Below are positions 54,400-64,000 of a stretch of DNA of 64,000 nucleotides, piece by piece; the first letter of the stretch is position 1; every line of letters starts with the position of its first letter. Origin of the DNA: Bactrocera neohumeralis (taxonomy: Eukaryota > Arthropoda > Insecta > Diptera > Tephritidae). Under the pieces are notes generated by a model. It saw only the letters and a program-made list of their open reading frames with translations. It was not told the DNA's origin and searched no databases. The stretch spans positions 18,728,236 through 18,792,235 of the forward strand of contig NW_026089623.1 in assembly GCF_024586455.1 (NCBI RefSeq), written 5' to 3'. A program made the position numbers and the translations under genes.

Positions 54400-57300
54400 A
54401 GTGGACTGCTATAGGAATAGCTGAGGAAATGCAAGCTAAACTTAAAGCAGCACATACCATCTCTGGTAACAAGGAGGAATATAGTACGTTCACAAGGAGC
54501 AGCAAGACATCCCGATCGATAAAGCGCCCAGACGCTTAAAGTTGCTACACCTACTACATATGAGGTGACTCCAGTAAATACGGTCCTGCACGATATTACT
54601 CTATCTAATAACGCCACAATGGTAACATTAGCAGCGAAAATACAATAAGTGAGAGTGAAGGGGAGAGCGTGCATGCTGGTCTAGGCATACTAATAGAAGA
54701 GTTAATCGCGCTCACCCATGGCCAAAAACAAAGGCATGTGAATCGATATAGGCGAAACATAATAGAAAAGATTTCGGCAATCCACCGGATCGCTCAGACG
54801 AAAATAGGTCGCATTACACTCACTGAAGAAAAATGGGAGGAACAGTGGAATATAGTAGCTAAGAAAGCCAACCAGAAGCCAGCAAAATTGCGAAAAACAA
54901 AACCCCAAGCGATATTAATTTCAACAAATGGGTACTTTTGTTAACAGAGAGAGTTAAGAAACCCTCAACTGACGATCTCAACAACTAAAATCTTAAGAAA
55001 GTCTTATGCAGACACCCAAACAGCTCTCATTAAACTTCCTGTTAAGGCAGCTAGATAGCTTTCACTGACTAGAAAGCTGAAAGTTGGATGGGTAAATTGT
55101 CGCATTCGAGAATAAAGGCAACCACAGCGATGCTTTAAATATCTCGACTATGTACACACCGCAAAAACCTGCAGAAATGAGGGCAGATCCAGACTCTGTA
55201 GGAGATGAGGCGAAGGGAAGCACCAGGCAAAGGTACAACAAGCCAAAATGTTTACTCTGCTTGAAAGCCTGTACAAAGAAAATTGATCACTTTACTGGAA
55301 GTGTCAGATCCCAATATACAAGAAAGCAGCTCAACAGGTCGCATGAGATTCTTACAACTCAATCTTAACCATTGTCAAGTGGCACAAGACCTGCTAAAAC
55401 AGACGACCGCTGAAAAGCAGATCGATTTGGCATTATTCAGCGAACCATATAAAACCGGACGGAGTGTAAACTGGTTAAGTGACAAAAAATAATGCTGCTG
55501 TATGGAAATGTAACCCTAGCCTCAATCAACTGGAATTTACATTTTCTTTCAATGGCTTTGTCCGAGCTAAAGTTAACGACATACATATATATACTAAATT
55601 GGTAGTAGCTGGCGATTTTATTGTCTGAGCTATTAATTGGGGATGCAAAAGAACTAATAGTAGGTGCAAAGCCTTACTAGAAGCTTTTGCTTTCCTTGAT
55701 CTTGAGCTACTCAACACAAGATGCCAATGCACGTTCAACAAAGGCGGCCGACAATCAGTGATAAACCTTCATAAACCCAAGCCTAGTTCGCAGACCTCAA
55801 TGGCAAATTAGAGATCAATACTATTTTAGCGATCACTATTCCATTATATTTGATTGATGCTCTGCAAACACGGCTCCACTTACAGACCCTAACGAGAAGT
55901 TCCTGGCTACCCAAAACATTCGACCCAGACCTCTTTGAAGAAGCCTTTGGTCCCGCTACTCTTCCCCATAACTTGCGGTCGGCTAACCAAGCGGCTTCAT
56001 TGATTATGAGCCACTTTAAGAGTGCATGCGACATATCAATGTCGAAGCTATCACGACGCAATCATCAAGTCCCCCCCGTTTACTGATGGAACGACACAAT
56101 TGCTAAACTGAGAAAAGAATTCCAAAAAGTAAGACGCTCATACCAAAGGTGACGTGACAATAATTCTCTACAAGTAAGTTTCAAGGCCAAGAGGGATCTC
56201 TTGAAACTGTCTATTAAAGACGTAAACAAGAATGTTTTCTCAAACTCTGTGATGACGCTGAAAACTGGGGGCTTGCTTACAAGGCCGTAATGGGGAAACT
56301 ACGCACTCGAGGTCAAATGCCAACTTCCTCATCAATCCTTGAAAGAATTATTTCAGTACTCTTCACGACCAGACCCCAACTTTCTCGAGAGATCATGGTG
56401 GCATTCCAAATATAACGCTTAAAAGAGCGATTGTGAGCAACATAGGAAGGTGCAGGAAGCCTCTTTCCCAACAATCCGGAAAAGCCAACATCTAATATTA
56501 CTGCCAAAACCAAACAAACCTCTGTCAAACCCGTCCAACTATCGACCACTCTGCATGTTGGACTCTGCGAGAGAAATTCTTGAGCATATCATTTATCGAC
56601 GCCTAAGTAAGGCCATTGACGACGGCGGCGGCTTATCCGCAAACCAATTTGGATTTAAGAGGGGAAAATCAATAATCGCAGCGGTGACCCTAGTGAATAC
56701 ACTGGCGGAAAAGCCATTAACGGGAAGGGATGAAAAGGTGGCACAGTAAAATACTGTAGGGTAGCAACCCTCGATGTCAAAAATGCCTTCAACATGGCGT
56801 CTTACCGACATATCTTTACAACCTGATAGTTAGTTACTTCAACGATAGAACTCTAAGCTATAACACAATCCAAGGTTTTAAAAAAAAATGCAAAATCACC
56901 GAGGGAGTGGCACAGGGGTCTGTATTCGGGCTTCTACTCTGGAATATAATGTATGATGGAGTGCGGCGAATCAAAGTACCGAAAAACGTACATATCACTG
57001 GGTTTGCAGACGACACTGCTGTGGTGGTAATAGCTAAACACATAGAGGATATCGTCTCGGTAACCAAGGCTGGCCCGAAACTAATGGACTAACCCTAGCA
57101 GAAAACAAACCAGAAGCCGTACTTATTACGGGTAGAAAGGTCCGAGAAGTTGATACATTCTGCAAGAAAGATGTAAACATAACCAGCCAGCTGTTAAATA
57201 TTTAGAAATCGTTCTTGACGCAAGACTGTCGTTTAAAGAACACGAGTGGAAAAGCTACGAAAGTATGCAGAGCTTTAACTCGGCTAATGCTTAATACCCG

Positions 57301-57860
57301 TGGACCAAAACAAAATTGGAAACGACTGCTAACCGGAGTATTAAAGTCAGTTGCTCTATTCAGAGCCCAAATGTGGAAGAAAGCCCTTGAAATCAAATCG
57401 TATCGTCGCTGCCCTAGTAATCGCGGTCTAATGCCCGCTAGACCTCTTAGCCAAAGAGCTCACATACTCTTCAACTGAGAGACTAACACCCAGAAACCAA
57501 AAAGAGAAAGCCATAGAAGATACGGTGAAGCACTGGTAAAAACGCTGGGAAGACAGCCGAAATGGTCGCTGGACATTCCGACTAATCCCCAAAATTGAAC
57601 TATGGCTAAATAGATCGCACGGTGAAGTAGATTTTTATCTCACCCCAATTCTCACTGGACACGGCTGTTTCAAATCATATTTGCGATTATTGCGGAGGCC
57701 AGATCATCAATAATGTGGAGCACACAATGTTCCATTGTGCGAAATACGACAAAGAAAGGCAATTTTTGAAAAACCCATTCGGGATAAACCCAACGCAAGA
57801 AAATCTGGTGTCTCAAATGGTGGAATCACTATATAAGTGAAAAGCCATCTGCGAAGTGAC
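54400..57860 (+). mobile_element. R1-clade LINE, family C, plus strand, heavily mutated
   Basis: Gag pieces: AIGIAEEMQAKLKAAHTISG (54410), LGILIEELIALTHGQKQRH (54680). Endonuclease start MRFLQLNLNHCQVAQDLLKQ (about 55342). Linker FDPDLFEEAFGP (55918). RT with QHLILLPKPNKPLSNPSNYR, PLCMLDSAREILEHIIYRRL, SANQFGFKRGKSIIAAVTLV (56450-56749), VAQGSVFGLLLWNIMYDGV and GFADDTAVV (motif C, 56907-57092). C-terminal domain remnants appear at 57540-57840. Order and strand are as in a single copy; stops and shifts occur about every 200 bp. This third family is as distinct from A and B as they are from each other. Confidence 0.82.
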
Positions 57861-58059
57861 AGCAAAAATTATGAAACTCCAAAGAGCTGGAGAACAACTA
57901 CAAAATGCAACAAACAACTAAAATGCGACACACAAACCGTGGCTGGAGCTGACAAAAAGAGTTTGGTGACAATCACTGTACAAGGGGCCTATGAGAAGCA
58001 GGGCCAAGTAAATGCAGCTTATTGCACGTATGAGTAATACTCAACCTTTCTCCCGACGT

Positions 58060-58720
58060 AATACTTTACGGTGGTACCGGGGGGATCATTTCCTCAAATG
58101 TTTTATCTTTCATTATTTGCGGACACAATAATATGCCCTCCATAATTTTTGCTTCACTGACTCTTGGAAATTATTGTTTCAGATACAAGAACGCTCTTCT
58201 ATTTCTGCCCATTGTCTTAACAAAATTCTTCATTAAACCTGATTTAATATGCAAAGGTGGTAGTAATCCCATTTTGGGATCAACTACAGGTTAACTGGTG
58301 ACGTTTTTTTGTCCCGGAGTAAGTGCCTGACGTACTGGCCACTGATTCTGTGCATAATGACAGTCTCTCGCACGGCTGTCCCATTCGCAAAGGAAGCAAC
58401 AATATTTCGTATATTCTAGTTGCATTCCAAGAAGATCGGCAATTACTTTTAAGTCTCCACATATTGCCCAACCATACTCATGATAACGGATGTGCTCTAA
58501 AATAACTCATATGTTTCCTTCATATGAACCGCATGAGCTAAGGGCACAGATGGATATTTGTTACCGTTATGAACCAATACCGCCTTTAAACTAAGTTTAG
58601 ATGAATCAATGAATAGACGCCAATCACGTGGATCATGTTTCTGTCCTAGTGCATTAAACAAAAGATTAACTTCTGAAGAAAGAAATTTGTGAAGTCTTTC
58701 TGCCTTTTTCTGTAAAAAGT
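58060..58720 (-). pseudogene. unidentified protein relic, likely from a DNA transposon
   Basis: The minus strand can be read with few breaks: HIRYHEYGWAICGDLKVIAD, LLGMQLEYTKYCCFLCEWDS, RARDCHYAQNQWPVRQALTP, GQKNV, then VDPKMGLLPPLHIKSGLMKN, FVKTMGRNRRAFLYL and SEAKIMEGIFLCPQI. The composition and conserved look (CCFLCxWDSR, LPPLHIKxGLMKNFVK) indicate a real protein. I recall this combination from many uncharacterised, multicopy arthropod genes, which suggests a mobile element, but I cannot name the family. The CxxC pairs may bind zinc. Confidence 0.55.
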
Positions 58721-59332
58721 AATATTTTTAGTCTGGATGCTAAAAGATCGGAATGCGGCACTGTTGAACATCCTGGTAAATGATAAAATATGCGATTTGT
58801 GTATATTTATCACTATTGTAATATATTTAATTTTTTTAGTATATTATGATAATTTGATATACTATGTATGATATACATATGTACATAATGTATTGAAGTA
58901 TACACATGAGTATGTAAGCATATATCAAACATTAGAAATAATTAAAACAGTAAGCCTTTATTTCACATTAACTACAAATATTGCTTTGAAAAAGTAAATT
59001 AATTAAAATGTATCCAATTGCACCTGTATTCATAAATATGCACAAACGAGCTAACATACTTGTGCATACGTCTGTAACAGCAATATTTTTATTCTATGCT
59101 GAGCTCTGTTCAAGCGCAACCAGAGAACGTACATATATATGTCATTGAGAAGCTTCACGATTCAGATATCGTAACTTTTCGCAGGGGTACTCGGCAGATA
59201 TGAGGGAGTTTCACCACAGACAAATTATAAGCGTGTTTCAGCAGCATTTTGCAATATTAGCACAATTGAGCATTTTCAATGTTAAATGAGAAAAATAATG
59301 ATAATTCTAATGTTAAAGAATGTACACTTATA
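58721..59332. other. AT-rich stretch, nothing recognised
   Basis: Contains TATA-like and ATACATATG simple sequence around 58840-58925. No gene is supported. Confidence 0.45.
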
Positions 59333-59584
59333 CCCGAGACAGACATGTTGTAAAAATACTATATATCAAAATATATTAACTTTAGAGTATTTTAAATAAA
59401 TATACTTATTTTCTCCATAACACACAACATATTTATTGTTTACAATATTTTTGGAATATTTAATGCCTATGAAACAAAGGTAGTATTTCAGTTTACTAGT
59501 ACCTTGCTATGTGTGTCACCAACGTAGTAAACAGAATACCATGATACCTTTATTATGGTATTGTTACTACATGTCTGTCTCGGG
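59333..59584. mobile_element. 252-bp MITE with about 28-bp TIRs and TA TSD
   Basis: CCCGAGACAGACATGTTGTA at 59333 mirrors TACTACATGTCTGTCTCGGG ending 59584, with TA on both sides. The inner half has a second imperfect palindrome around CAGTTTACTAGTACCTTG. It is non-coding. The TIR differs from the other MITEs in the window, so it is a separate family. Confidence 0.9.
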
Positions 59585-59586
59585 TA

Positions 59587-60026
59587 TTACAGATTCGCTT
59601 ATTTACTATGCGCAACCGCCATAGATGATCGGCATATATTTGGTACCAAAGCATATACTTAAGTATATACATATTCATATGTATAAATTATGGGTCGGCC
59701 ACCGTACAATCAAAACGCGCTACTCGATTACTTTATGGAATAATCTCCTTTTCATACAAAATTTTACTTACTTACTATAAACGTACATGCATATATGTAT
59801 GTACGATTTCTTATTTACTAGTACTTATTTCTACTATGTACTCAGTTATCATAACGTAACCAATACTCGTTTTAAACCTCAGTTTGGTCAAGAAGCGGCT
59901 TACATCTCGGTGGCACGGTTTCCGCTCGGTTTAGTGCCGACGAAATGTGGTGTTGTTGTAATTTTTGGAAATGAAATTTATTAATCAACAATGATATTGT
60001 TTATTTGCAGAATATTGCTGAATTGT
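59587..60026. other. no gene recognised
   Basis: AT-rich sequence with TATGTA repeats. A short open frame at 59787-59984 has no recognisable motif. Confidence 0.4.
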
Positions 60027-60042
60027 ATTTCTGATATGCTTT

Positions 60043-61297
60043 TCATTGGGTTAGGCTTTTTACGTGGCGGGTCCCAAACCCAGCGCACAACCCTATGCAG
60101 GGGATGTTTCGCCTTCTCACTTTAGCTCACCTTCGAACGGATGTTCTTAGGCTACCCAGAGGATACTTGGTCAAAGACCGGAAGTCGTGAGCTGCTTGAG
60201 TCATATGTAAAAGAATCGTTTCTGGCCACTCCCAAGTGAATGGCGATCAGAGAACTTTCCTCACTTGCGTGAACTTCTACACATGACCCCACGAAGAGCT
60301 CCGTCAGAATCGGGAAGGACCTCTCCGAGCCGTTCGATACCAAACGAGGTTTCAGACAAGGCGATTCCCTATCGTGCGATTTCTTCAACCTCCTTCTGGA
60401 GAACATAGTTCGAGCTGCAGAACTTAGTAGAGAAGGTACCATCTTTTATAAGAGTGTACAGCTGCTGGCGTATGCTGAGGATATTGATATCATCGGCCTT
60501 AACACCCGCGCCGTTAGTTCTGCTTTCTCCAGACTAGATAAGGAAGCAAAACAAATGGGTCTGGCAGTGAACGAGGGCAAGACGAAATATCTCCTGTCAT
60601 CAAACAAACAGTCGTCGCACTCGCGACTTGGCACTCACGTCACTGTTGACAGTCATAACTTTGAAGTTGTAGATAATTTCGTCTATTTAGGAACCAGTAT
60701 TAACACCACCAACAATGTCAGCCTGGAAATCCAACGCAGGATTGCTCTTGCCAACAGGTGCTACTTCGGACTGAGTAGGCAATTGAAAAGTAAAGTCCTC
60801 TCTCGACGAACAAAAGCCAAACTCTATAAGTCGCTCATAATTCCCGTCCTGCTATATGGTGCAGAGGCTTGGACGATGTCAACAACTGATGAGTCGACGT
60901 TGCGAGTTTTCGAGAGAAAAGTTCTGCGAAAGATTTATGGTCCTTTGCGCGTTGGCCACGGCGAATATCGCATTCGATGGAACGATGAGCTGTACGAAAT
61001 ATACGACGACATTGACATAGTTCAGCGAATTAAAAGACAGCGGCTACGCTGGCTAGGTCATGTTGTCCGAATGGACGAAAACACTCCAGCTCTGAAAGTA
61101 TGCGACGCTGTACCCGCCGGGGGAAGCAGAGGAAGAGGAAGACCTCCACTCCGTTGGAAGGACCAAGTGGAGAAGGACCTGGCTACGCTTGGAATATCCA
61201 ATTGGCGCCGCGTGGGGGAAAGGAGAAACGACTGGCGCGCTGTTGTTAACTCGGCTATAATCGCGTAAGCGGTGTCTACGCCAATTAAGAAGAAGAG
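60043..61297 (+). mobile_element. RTE-type LINE with inverted 5' segment and 16-bp TSD
   Basis: ATTTCTGATATGCTTT is present at 60027-60042 and 61298-61313. Inside, 60043-60286 is the RTE 5' UTR in antisense, and 60288-61297 is the RT end in sense. The 3' end is CAATTAAGAAGAAGAG, the short A-rich simple repeat typical of RTEs. The UTR orientation is fixed by the copies at 7848-8940 and 10110-10290, where it points the same way as the ORF. An inverted 5' block plus internal deletion and a clean TSD is the mark of twin priming. Confidence 0.9.
60288..61268 (+). pseudogene. RTE RT palm, thumb and C-terminus
   Basis: Sense part begins in the RT (RSSVRIGKDLSEPFDTKRGF in mutated form), passes the motif C region LLAYAEDIDII, where the catalytic YADD is YAED (60471-60482), and continues open from MGLAVNEGKTKYLLSSNKQS through FEVVDNFVYLGTSINTTNNV, LYGAEAWTMSTTDESTLRVF, RLRWLGHVVRMDENTPALK to the stop at 61266. 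The last 237 codons are uninterrupted. The Asp-to-Glu change would by itself be expected to cripple RT activity. Confidence 0.9.
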
Positions 61298-61313
61298 ATT
61301 TCTGATATGCTTT

Positions 61314-61833
61314 GCTATGCTAACTGTGATAACTTCTCCTTCTTAAGCATTGGCGTCTCGCTGATTAATTATTGACTACTGAAAGCTGTGGATAATCTGT
61401 TATTGGTGGGATAAAGAACGAATTTCTGTTTCTTGGTTTAAGTATGACGGGGATGTGAAAATTTTTAGCCCGCAAATTTAGCAAAGTGCGAACGAGGGCT
61501 AGATGAAGGGAATATCAGTTTACGGAAGGAAGGGCATAAAAAGTTGCGAAAAAATCAATGAAATTCCTCCGAAACTTGATGTTCATCGCAAAATAAGAAA
61601 TAAACAGATGCCCAACTCATCTCTCATAGGAAGTTTTTTTTTATTGAAACGTAATAACTGATGGTTTTACATTTCATTGAAATTGCAACTAGTGATAAAT
61701 TTAAACTAACAAGCAATATTTTTCTCAATGTATGAAGTAAAACAATAAAATCTGTAATAACAAACTTTTCTTTTTTAAACTAAATTTAACAACTAAATAT
61801 AATGATATTTGTTATTTTCTTAGATTCGTAATA
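61314..61833. other. no gene recognised before the mariner
   Basis: AT-rich. The last part before the mariner should be the 3' flank of the Jockey scrap that continues beyond it, since that ORF runs into the mariner border. Confidence 0.4.
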
Positions 61834-62740
61834 CAAGGTCTGTCGCAAAAGAAAAAGAACTTTTTTAATATAACTGTTTCTGGTGGCGCCACCTATTGGT
61901 GGGTATATGAAATAAAAAGTTTGATCTCTTGATGACATTTCGTAAAAATTTTAAGGCAATTTCATAACTACAATCGATGTTATCGATCAAAAAGTGACAG
62001 CAGCTTTTGGTCATCGGTAGTAAAATGCAAAGAGCAAATATTAAATTTTGTTTTAAACTTGGGAAAACGTTTACTGAAACGTTTCAAATGATGAAAAAAG
62101 TTTATGGTGATCAGTGCCTATCCCGTAGTAATGTGCGTGAGTGGTTTAAGCGATTCCAAGTAGGTCGTTAGGACCTCTGTGACGATCAGAAGTCGGTCGT
62201 CTTCAGAAGTCAAAAATAAAGACAATGCTGATTTGTTTTACGATTCCGAGGGTATCGTCCCACCTGGCCAAACGATTAATGCTGTGTTTTAGCTTGGTTT
62301 TATGAAGCGTCTTTTGTCACGCATTCGTCGTGCTCGACCACAATACCGCGAGACAGGGTCCTGGCGCTTGTTGCACGATAATGCGTCATCGGTCGACGCT
62401 TGTCACTGATTTTTTGACAAAAAACTCCATATTAACCATTAATCACTCACCCTACTCCCCTGATCAGGTACCCTGTGATTTTTACCTATTTGGAAAACTT
62501 CATTTGCCCATGAAAGGACACTGGTTTCAGGACATTTCAGCTATCCAAAAGGCGACGACCGATATTCTCAAGAGCATTCCGAAAAATGACCTTAAACACT
62601 CATTTGAAATGCTAATTGACCGGGCTAAACGCTGTATCGAAGCACAAGGAAACTTCTTTGAATAAAAAAATATAACTTTTGAAAAATATTAATTTCTTTT
62701 TGTTGTTTTTAACAGTCTTGTTTTTTTGCGACAGACCTTG
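61834..62740 (+). mobile_element. DD34D mariner, internally deleted, 907 bp
   Basis: CAAGGTCTGTCGCAAAA at 61834 mirrors TTTTGCGACAGACCTTG ending 62740; TA on each side. The transposase starts at 62025 with MQRANIKFCFKLGKTFTETF and the HTH end NVREWFKRF, has a stop at QVGR*, then skips to NADLFYDSEGIVPPGQTIN. A later part reads LLHDNASS and HRSTLVTDFLTKNSILTINH, SPYSPDQVPCDFYLFGKLHL, ending RAKRCIEAQGNFFE at 62662. The region with the first catalytic Asp is deleted, and there is a further stop and a frameshift. Non-autonomous. Confidence 0.92.
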
Positions 62741-62742
62741 TA

Positions 62743-63440
62743 GATCATGAAACGTTGTTCTTTTCAGTCTGCGCCTGCTATTTCTAGTCTCACCTAGTTG
62801 TCGGGCTTCACTGTTTACATGATTTTGTAAACTTTTTGTATGTTTCGATGCTGTTTCGCGAATAACTTCCCGAACCATTTTTAAATGAAGATCACGATGC
62901 AGATCCGAATTGCGTATGTACCACGGCGCATGTCGCAGAACTTTGTTTTGGAATCTTTGAACCGCTTCGACGTATAAGGGGGCAGCGCATCCCCATAGTT
63001 GAATTCCATATGTCCAAATAGGTTTCAAAGTTTGATTGTAGACTAGGAGTTTATTTGATGTTGTTAAGGGAGATTTCTTGCCGATCAACCAGTTTATTTT
63101 GTGGCATTTTAGTTTTAGTTTTGAAACTTTTTTTTGTATATGCTCCTTCCAATTCTACTTTGCATTCAACATCATACCAAGATATTTCACCAAAGTGGAA
63201 TACGGGATTATTTCATTTCCAAAATGTAAGGGGATGTACGTAGCACTTTATTTAGTGAAGTTTATATGGATAGACTTCACCTCATTTAAAGTAATGTACC
63301 ATTTCTGTGTCCATTCTACGAATTGATTTAGTGAAGATTGCATTCTGTGCGACGACTCAACTACATTTTTGCCGGTCGTAATGATGCCGGTATCATCTGC
63401 AAATGGTGCGATTGCGCAGTTTGGCGGCGAAGGAATGTCG
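62743..63440 (-). pseudogene. Jockey-type LINE, RT end, with the mariner in its tail
   Basis: Minus-strand reading: DIPSPPNCAIAPFADDTGII (FADD motif C, about 63430-63375), LNQFVEWTQKWYITLNEVKS, YSTLVKYLGMMLNAK, KLKCHKINWLIGKKSPLTTS, LLVYNQTLKPIWTYGIQLWG, APWYIRNSDLHRDLHLKMVR and RRRLKRTTFHDL, where the mariner cuts in. It differs clearly from the Jockey LINE at 46788-50626. It is 5' truncated at the RTE junction near 63440. Confidence 0.85.
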
Positions 63441-63449
63441 CTACTACCA

Positions 63450-64000
63450 TGTCGTCATATATATCATACAGCTCATCGTTCCATCAAATGCGATATTCGC
63501 CGTCGCAAGCGTGTAAAGGACCATAATTCTTTCGCAGAACTTTTCTCTCGAAAACTCGTAACGTCGATTCATCAGTTGTTGTCATCGTCCAAGCCTCTGC
63601 ACCATATAGCAGGACGGGAATTATGAGTGACTTATAGAGTTTGGTTTTTGTTCGTCGAGAGAGGACCTTGCTTCTCAATTGCCTACTCAGTCTGAAGTAG
63701 CAGGCTGACATTGTTGGTGGTGTTTACGCTGGTTTAAGATAGACGAAACTATCTACAACTTCAAAGTTATGACTGTCAACAGTGACGTGGGAGCCAAGTC
63801 GCGAGTGCGATCCTGACGGAGCTTTTGGTGTTGCTCAACGTCAGTTTACACAGCCGTATTAGTTTTGCGGGGATACCAAATTCAGACATCGCGGCATAAA
63901 GGCAGCTGCTTTTCGTGCTGTCGAAAGCGGCTTTGAAATTGACGAAGAGGTGGTGCATGTCGATTTCACGGGTCTTTTCCAAGATTTGACGGTTGTTGAT
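63450..64000 (-). pseudogene. RTE-type LINE fragment, RT with internal deletion, runs off the window
   Basis: From the window edge on the minus strand: MEKTREIDMHHLFVNFKAAF (motif A, FKAAFDS), LYAAMSEFGIPAKLIRLCKL, then a deletion that removes motif C and joins directly to SHSRLGSHVTVDSHNFEVVD, followed by CYFRLSRQLRSKVLSRRTKT, LLYGAEAWTMTTTDESTLRV and GEYRI. It ends in WNDELYDIYDDM at the Jockey border (about 63440). Confidence 0.85.

Noticed and set aside
59787..59984. 65-codon ORF with FGQEAAYISVARFPLGLV
   Set aside because: No recognised motif, start in AT repeat, nothing nearby to support a gene.
60043..60286. Separate RTE copy in opposite orientation beside a sense copy
   Set aside because: A single 16-bp TSD brackets both parts, so one inverted insertion explains the data better than two.

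Overview
This window is eukaryotic, AT-rich and almost wholly built of transposable elements (TEs). The families point to a higher dipteran, most likely a tephritid fruit fly: an RTE-type LINE with EN and RT pieces, several R1-clade LINEs, a Jockey LINE, copia with a GGTTATGGGCCCAG primer site, a rosa/visitor-like DD41D mariner, Helitrons starting TCTATATATA, and a dispersed repeat carrying (GTCC)n and GCCACGCCC blocks. The organism assignment is inference. No convincing host gene, rRNA or CRISPR is visible.

Layout. 1-607: Helitron helicase piece. 747-2114: TIR element with TA target-site duplication (TSD). 2503-3537: dispersed repeat. 4019-5613: inverted duplication around a tRNA-like relic. 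5780-7640: BED-finger hAT transposase. 7848-8940 and 10110-12470: RTE fragments, the second with nested insertions. 12814-13830: diverged direct repeat and a Jockey scrap. 13905-17400: R1-like LINE. 17752-18264: MITE. 18957-19930: broken PIF/Harbinger transposase. 20124-24005: near-complete LINE with 13-bp TSD, a 2A-like peptide and duplicated zinc fingers. 25402-28250 and 28262-30960: two more R1-like LINEs. 31348-35609: Gypsy element carrying a DD41D mariner. 35626-37968: non-autonomous Helitron. 38958-41790: copia element split by a hAT foldback element. 42527-46670: Helitron with an intron-containing Rep gene. 46788-50626: Jockey LINE with a 479-bp internal duplication. 50627-53014: second non-autonomous Helitron, nested in a third Rep-bearing Helitron (53015-54245). 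54400-57860: third R1 family. 58060-58720: unidentified TE gene. 59333-59584: MITE. 60043-61297: RTE copy with inverted 5' part and 16-bp TSD. 61834-62740: DD34D mariner inside a Jockey scrap. 63450-64000: RTE.

No gene network operates here. The biology is insertion on insertion: nearly every coding region is broken by stops, frameshifts or deletions, but several copies keep exact termini and target duplications, so the order and mechanism of insertion can be read directly. The points most worth following are the 2A-bearing LINE, the introns conserved between two Helitron Rep genes, the twin-primed RTE, and the hAT foldback whose removal restores a copia gag frame.
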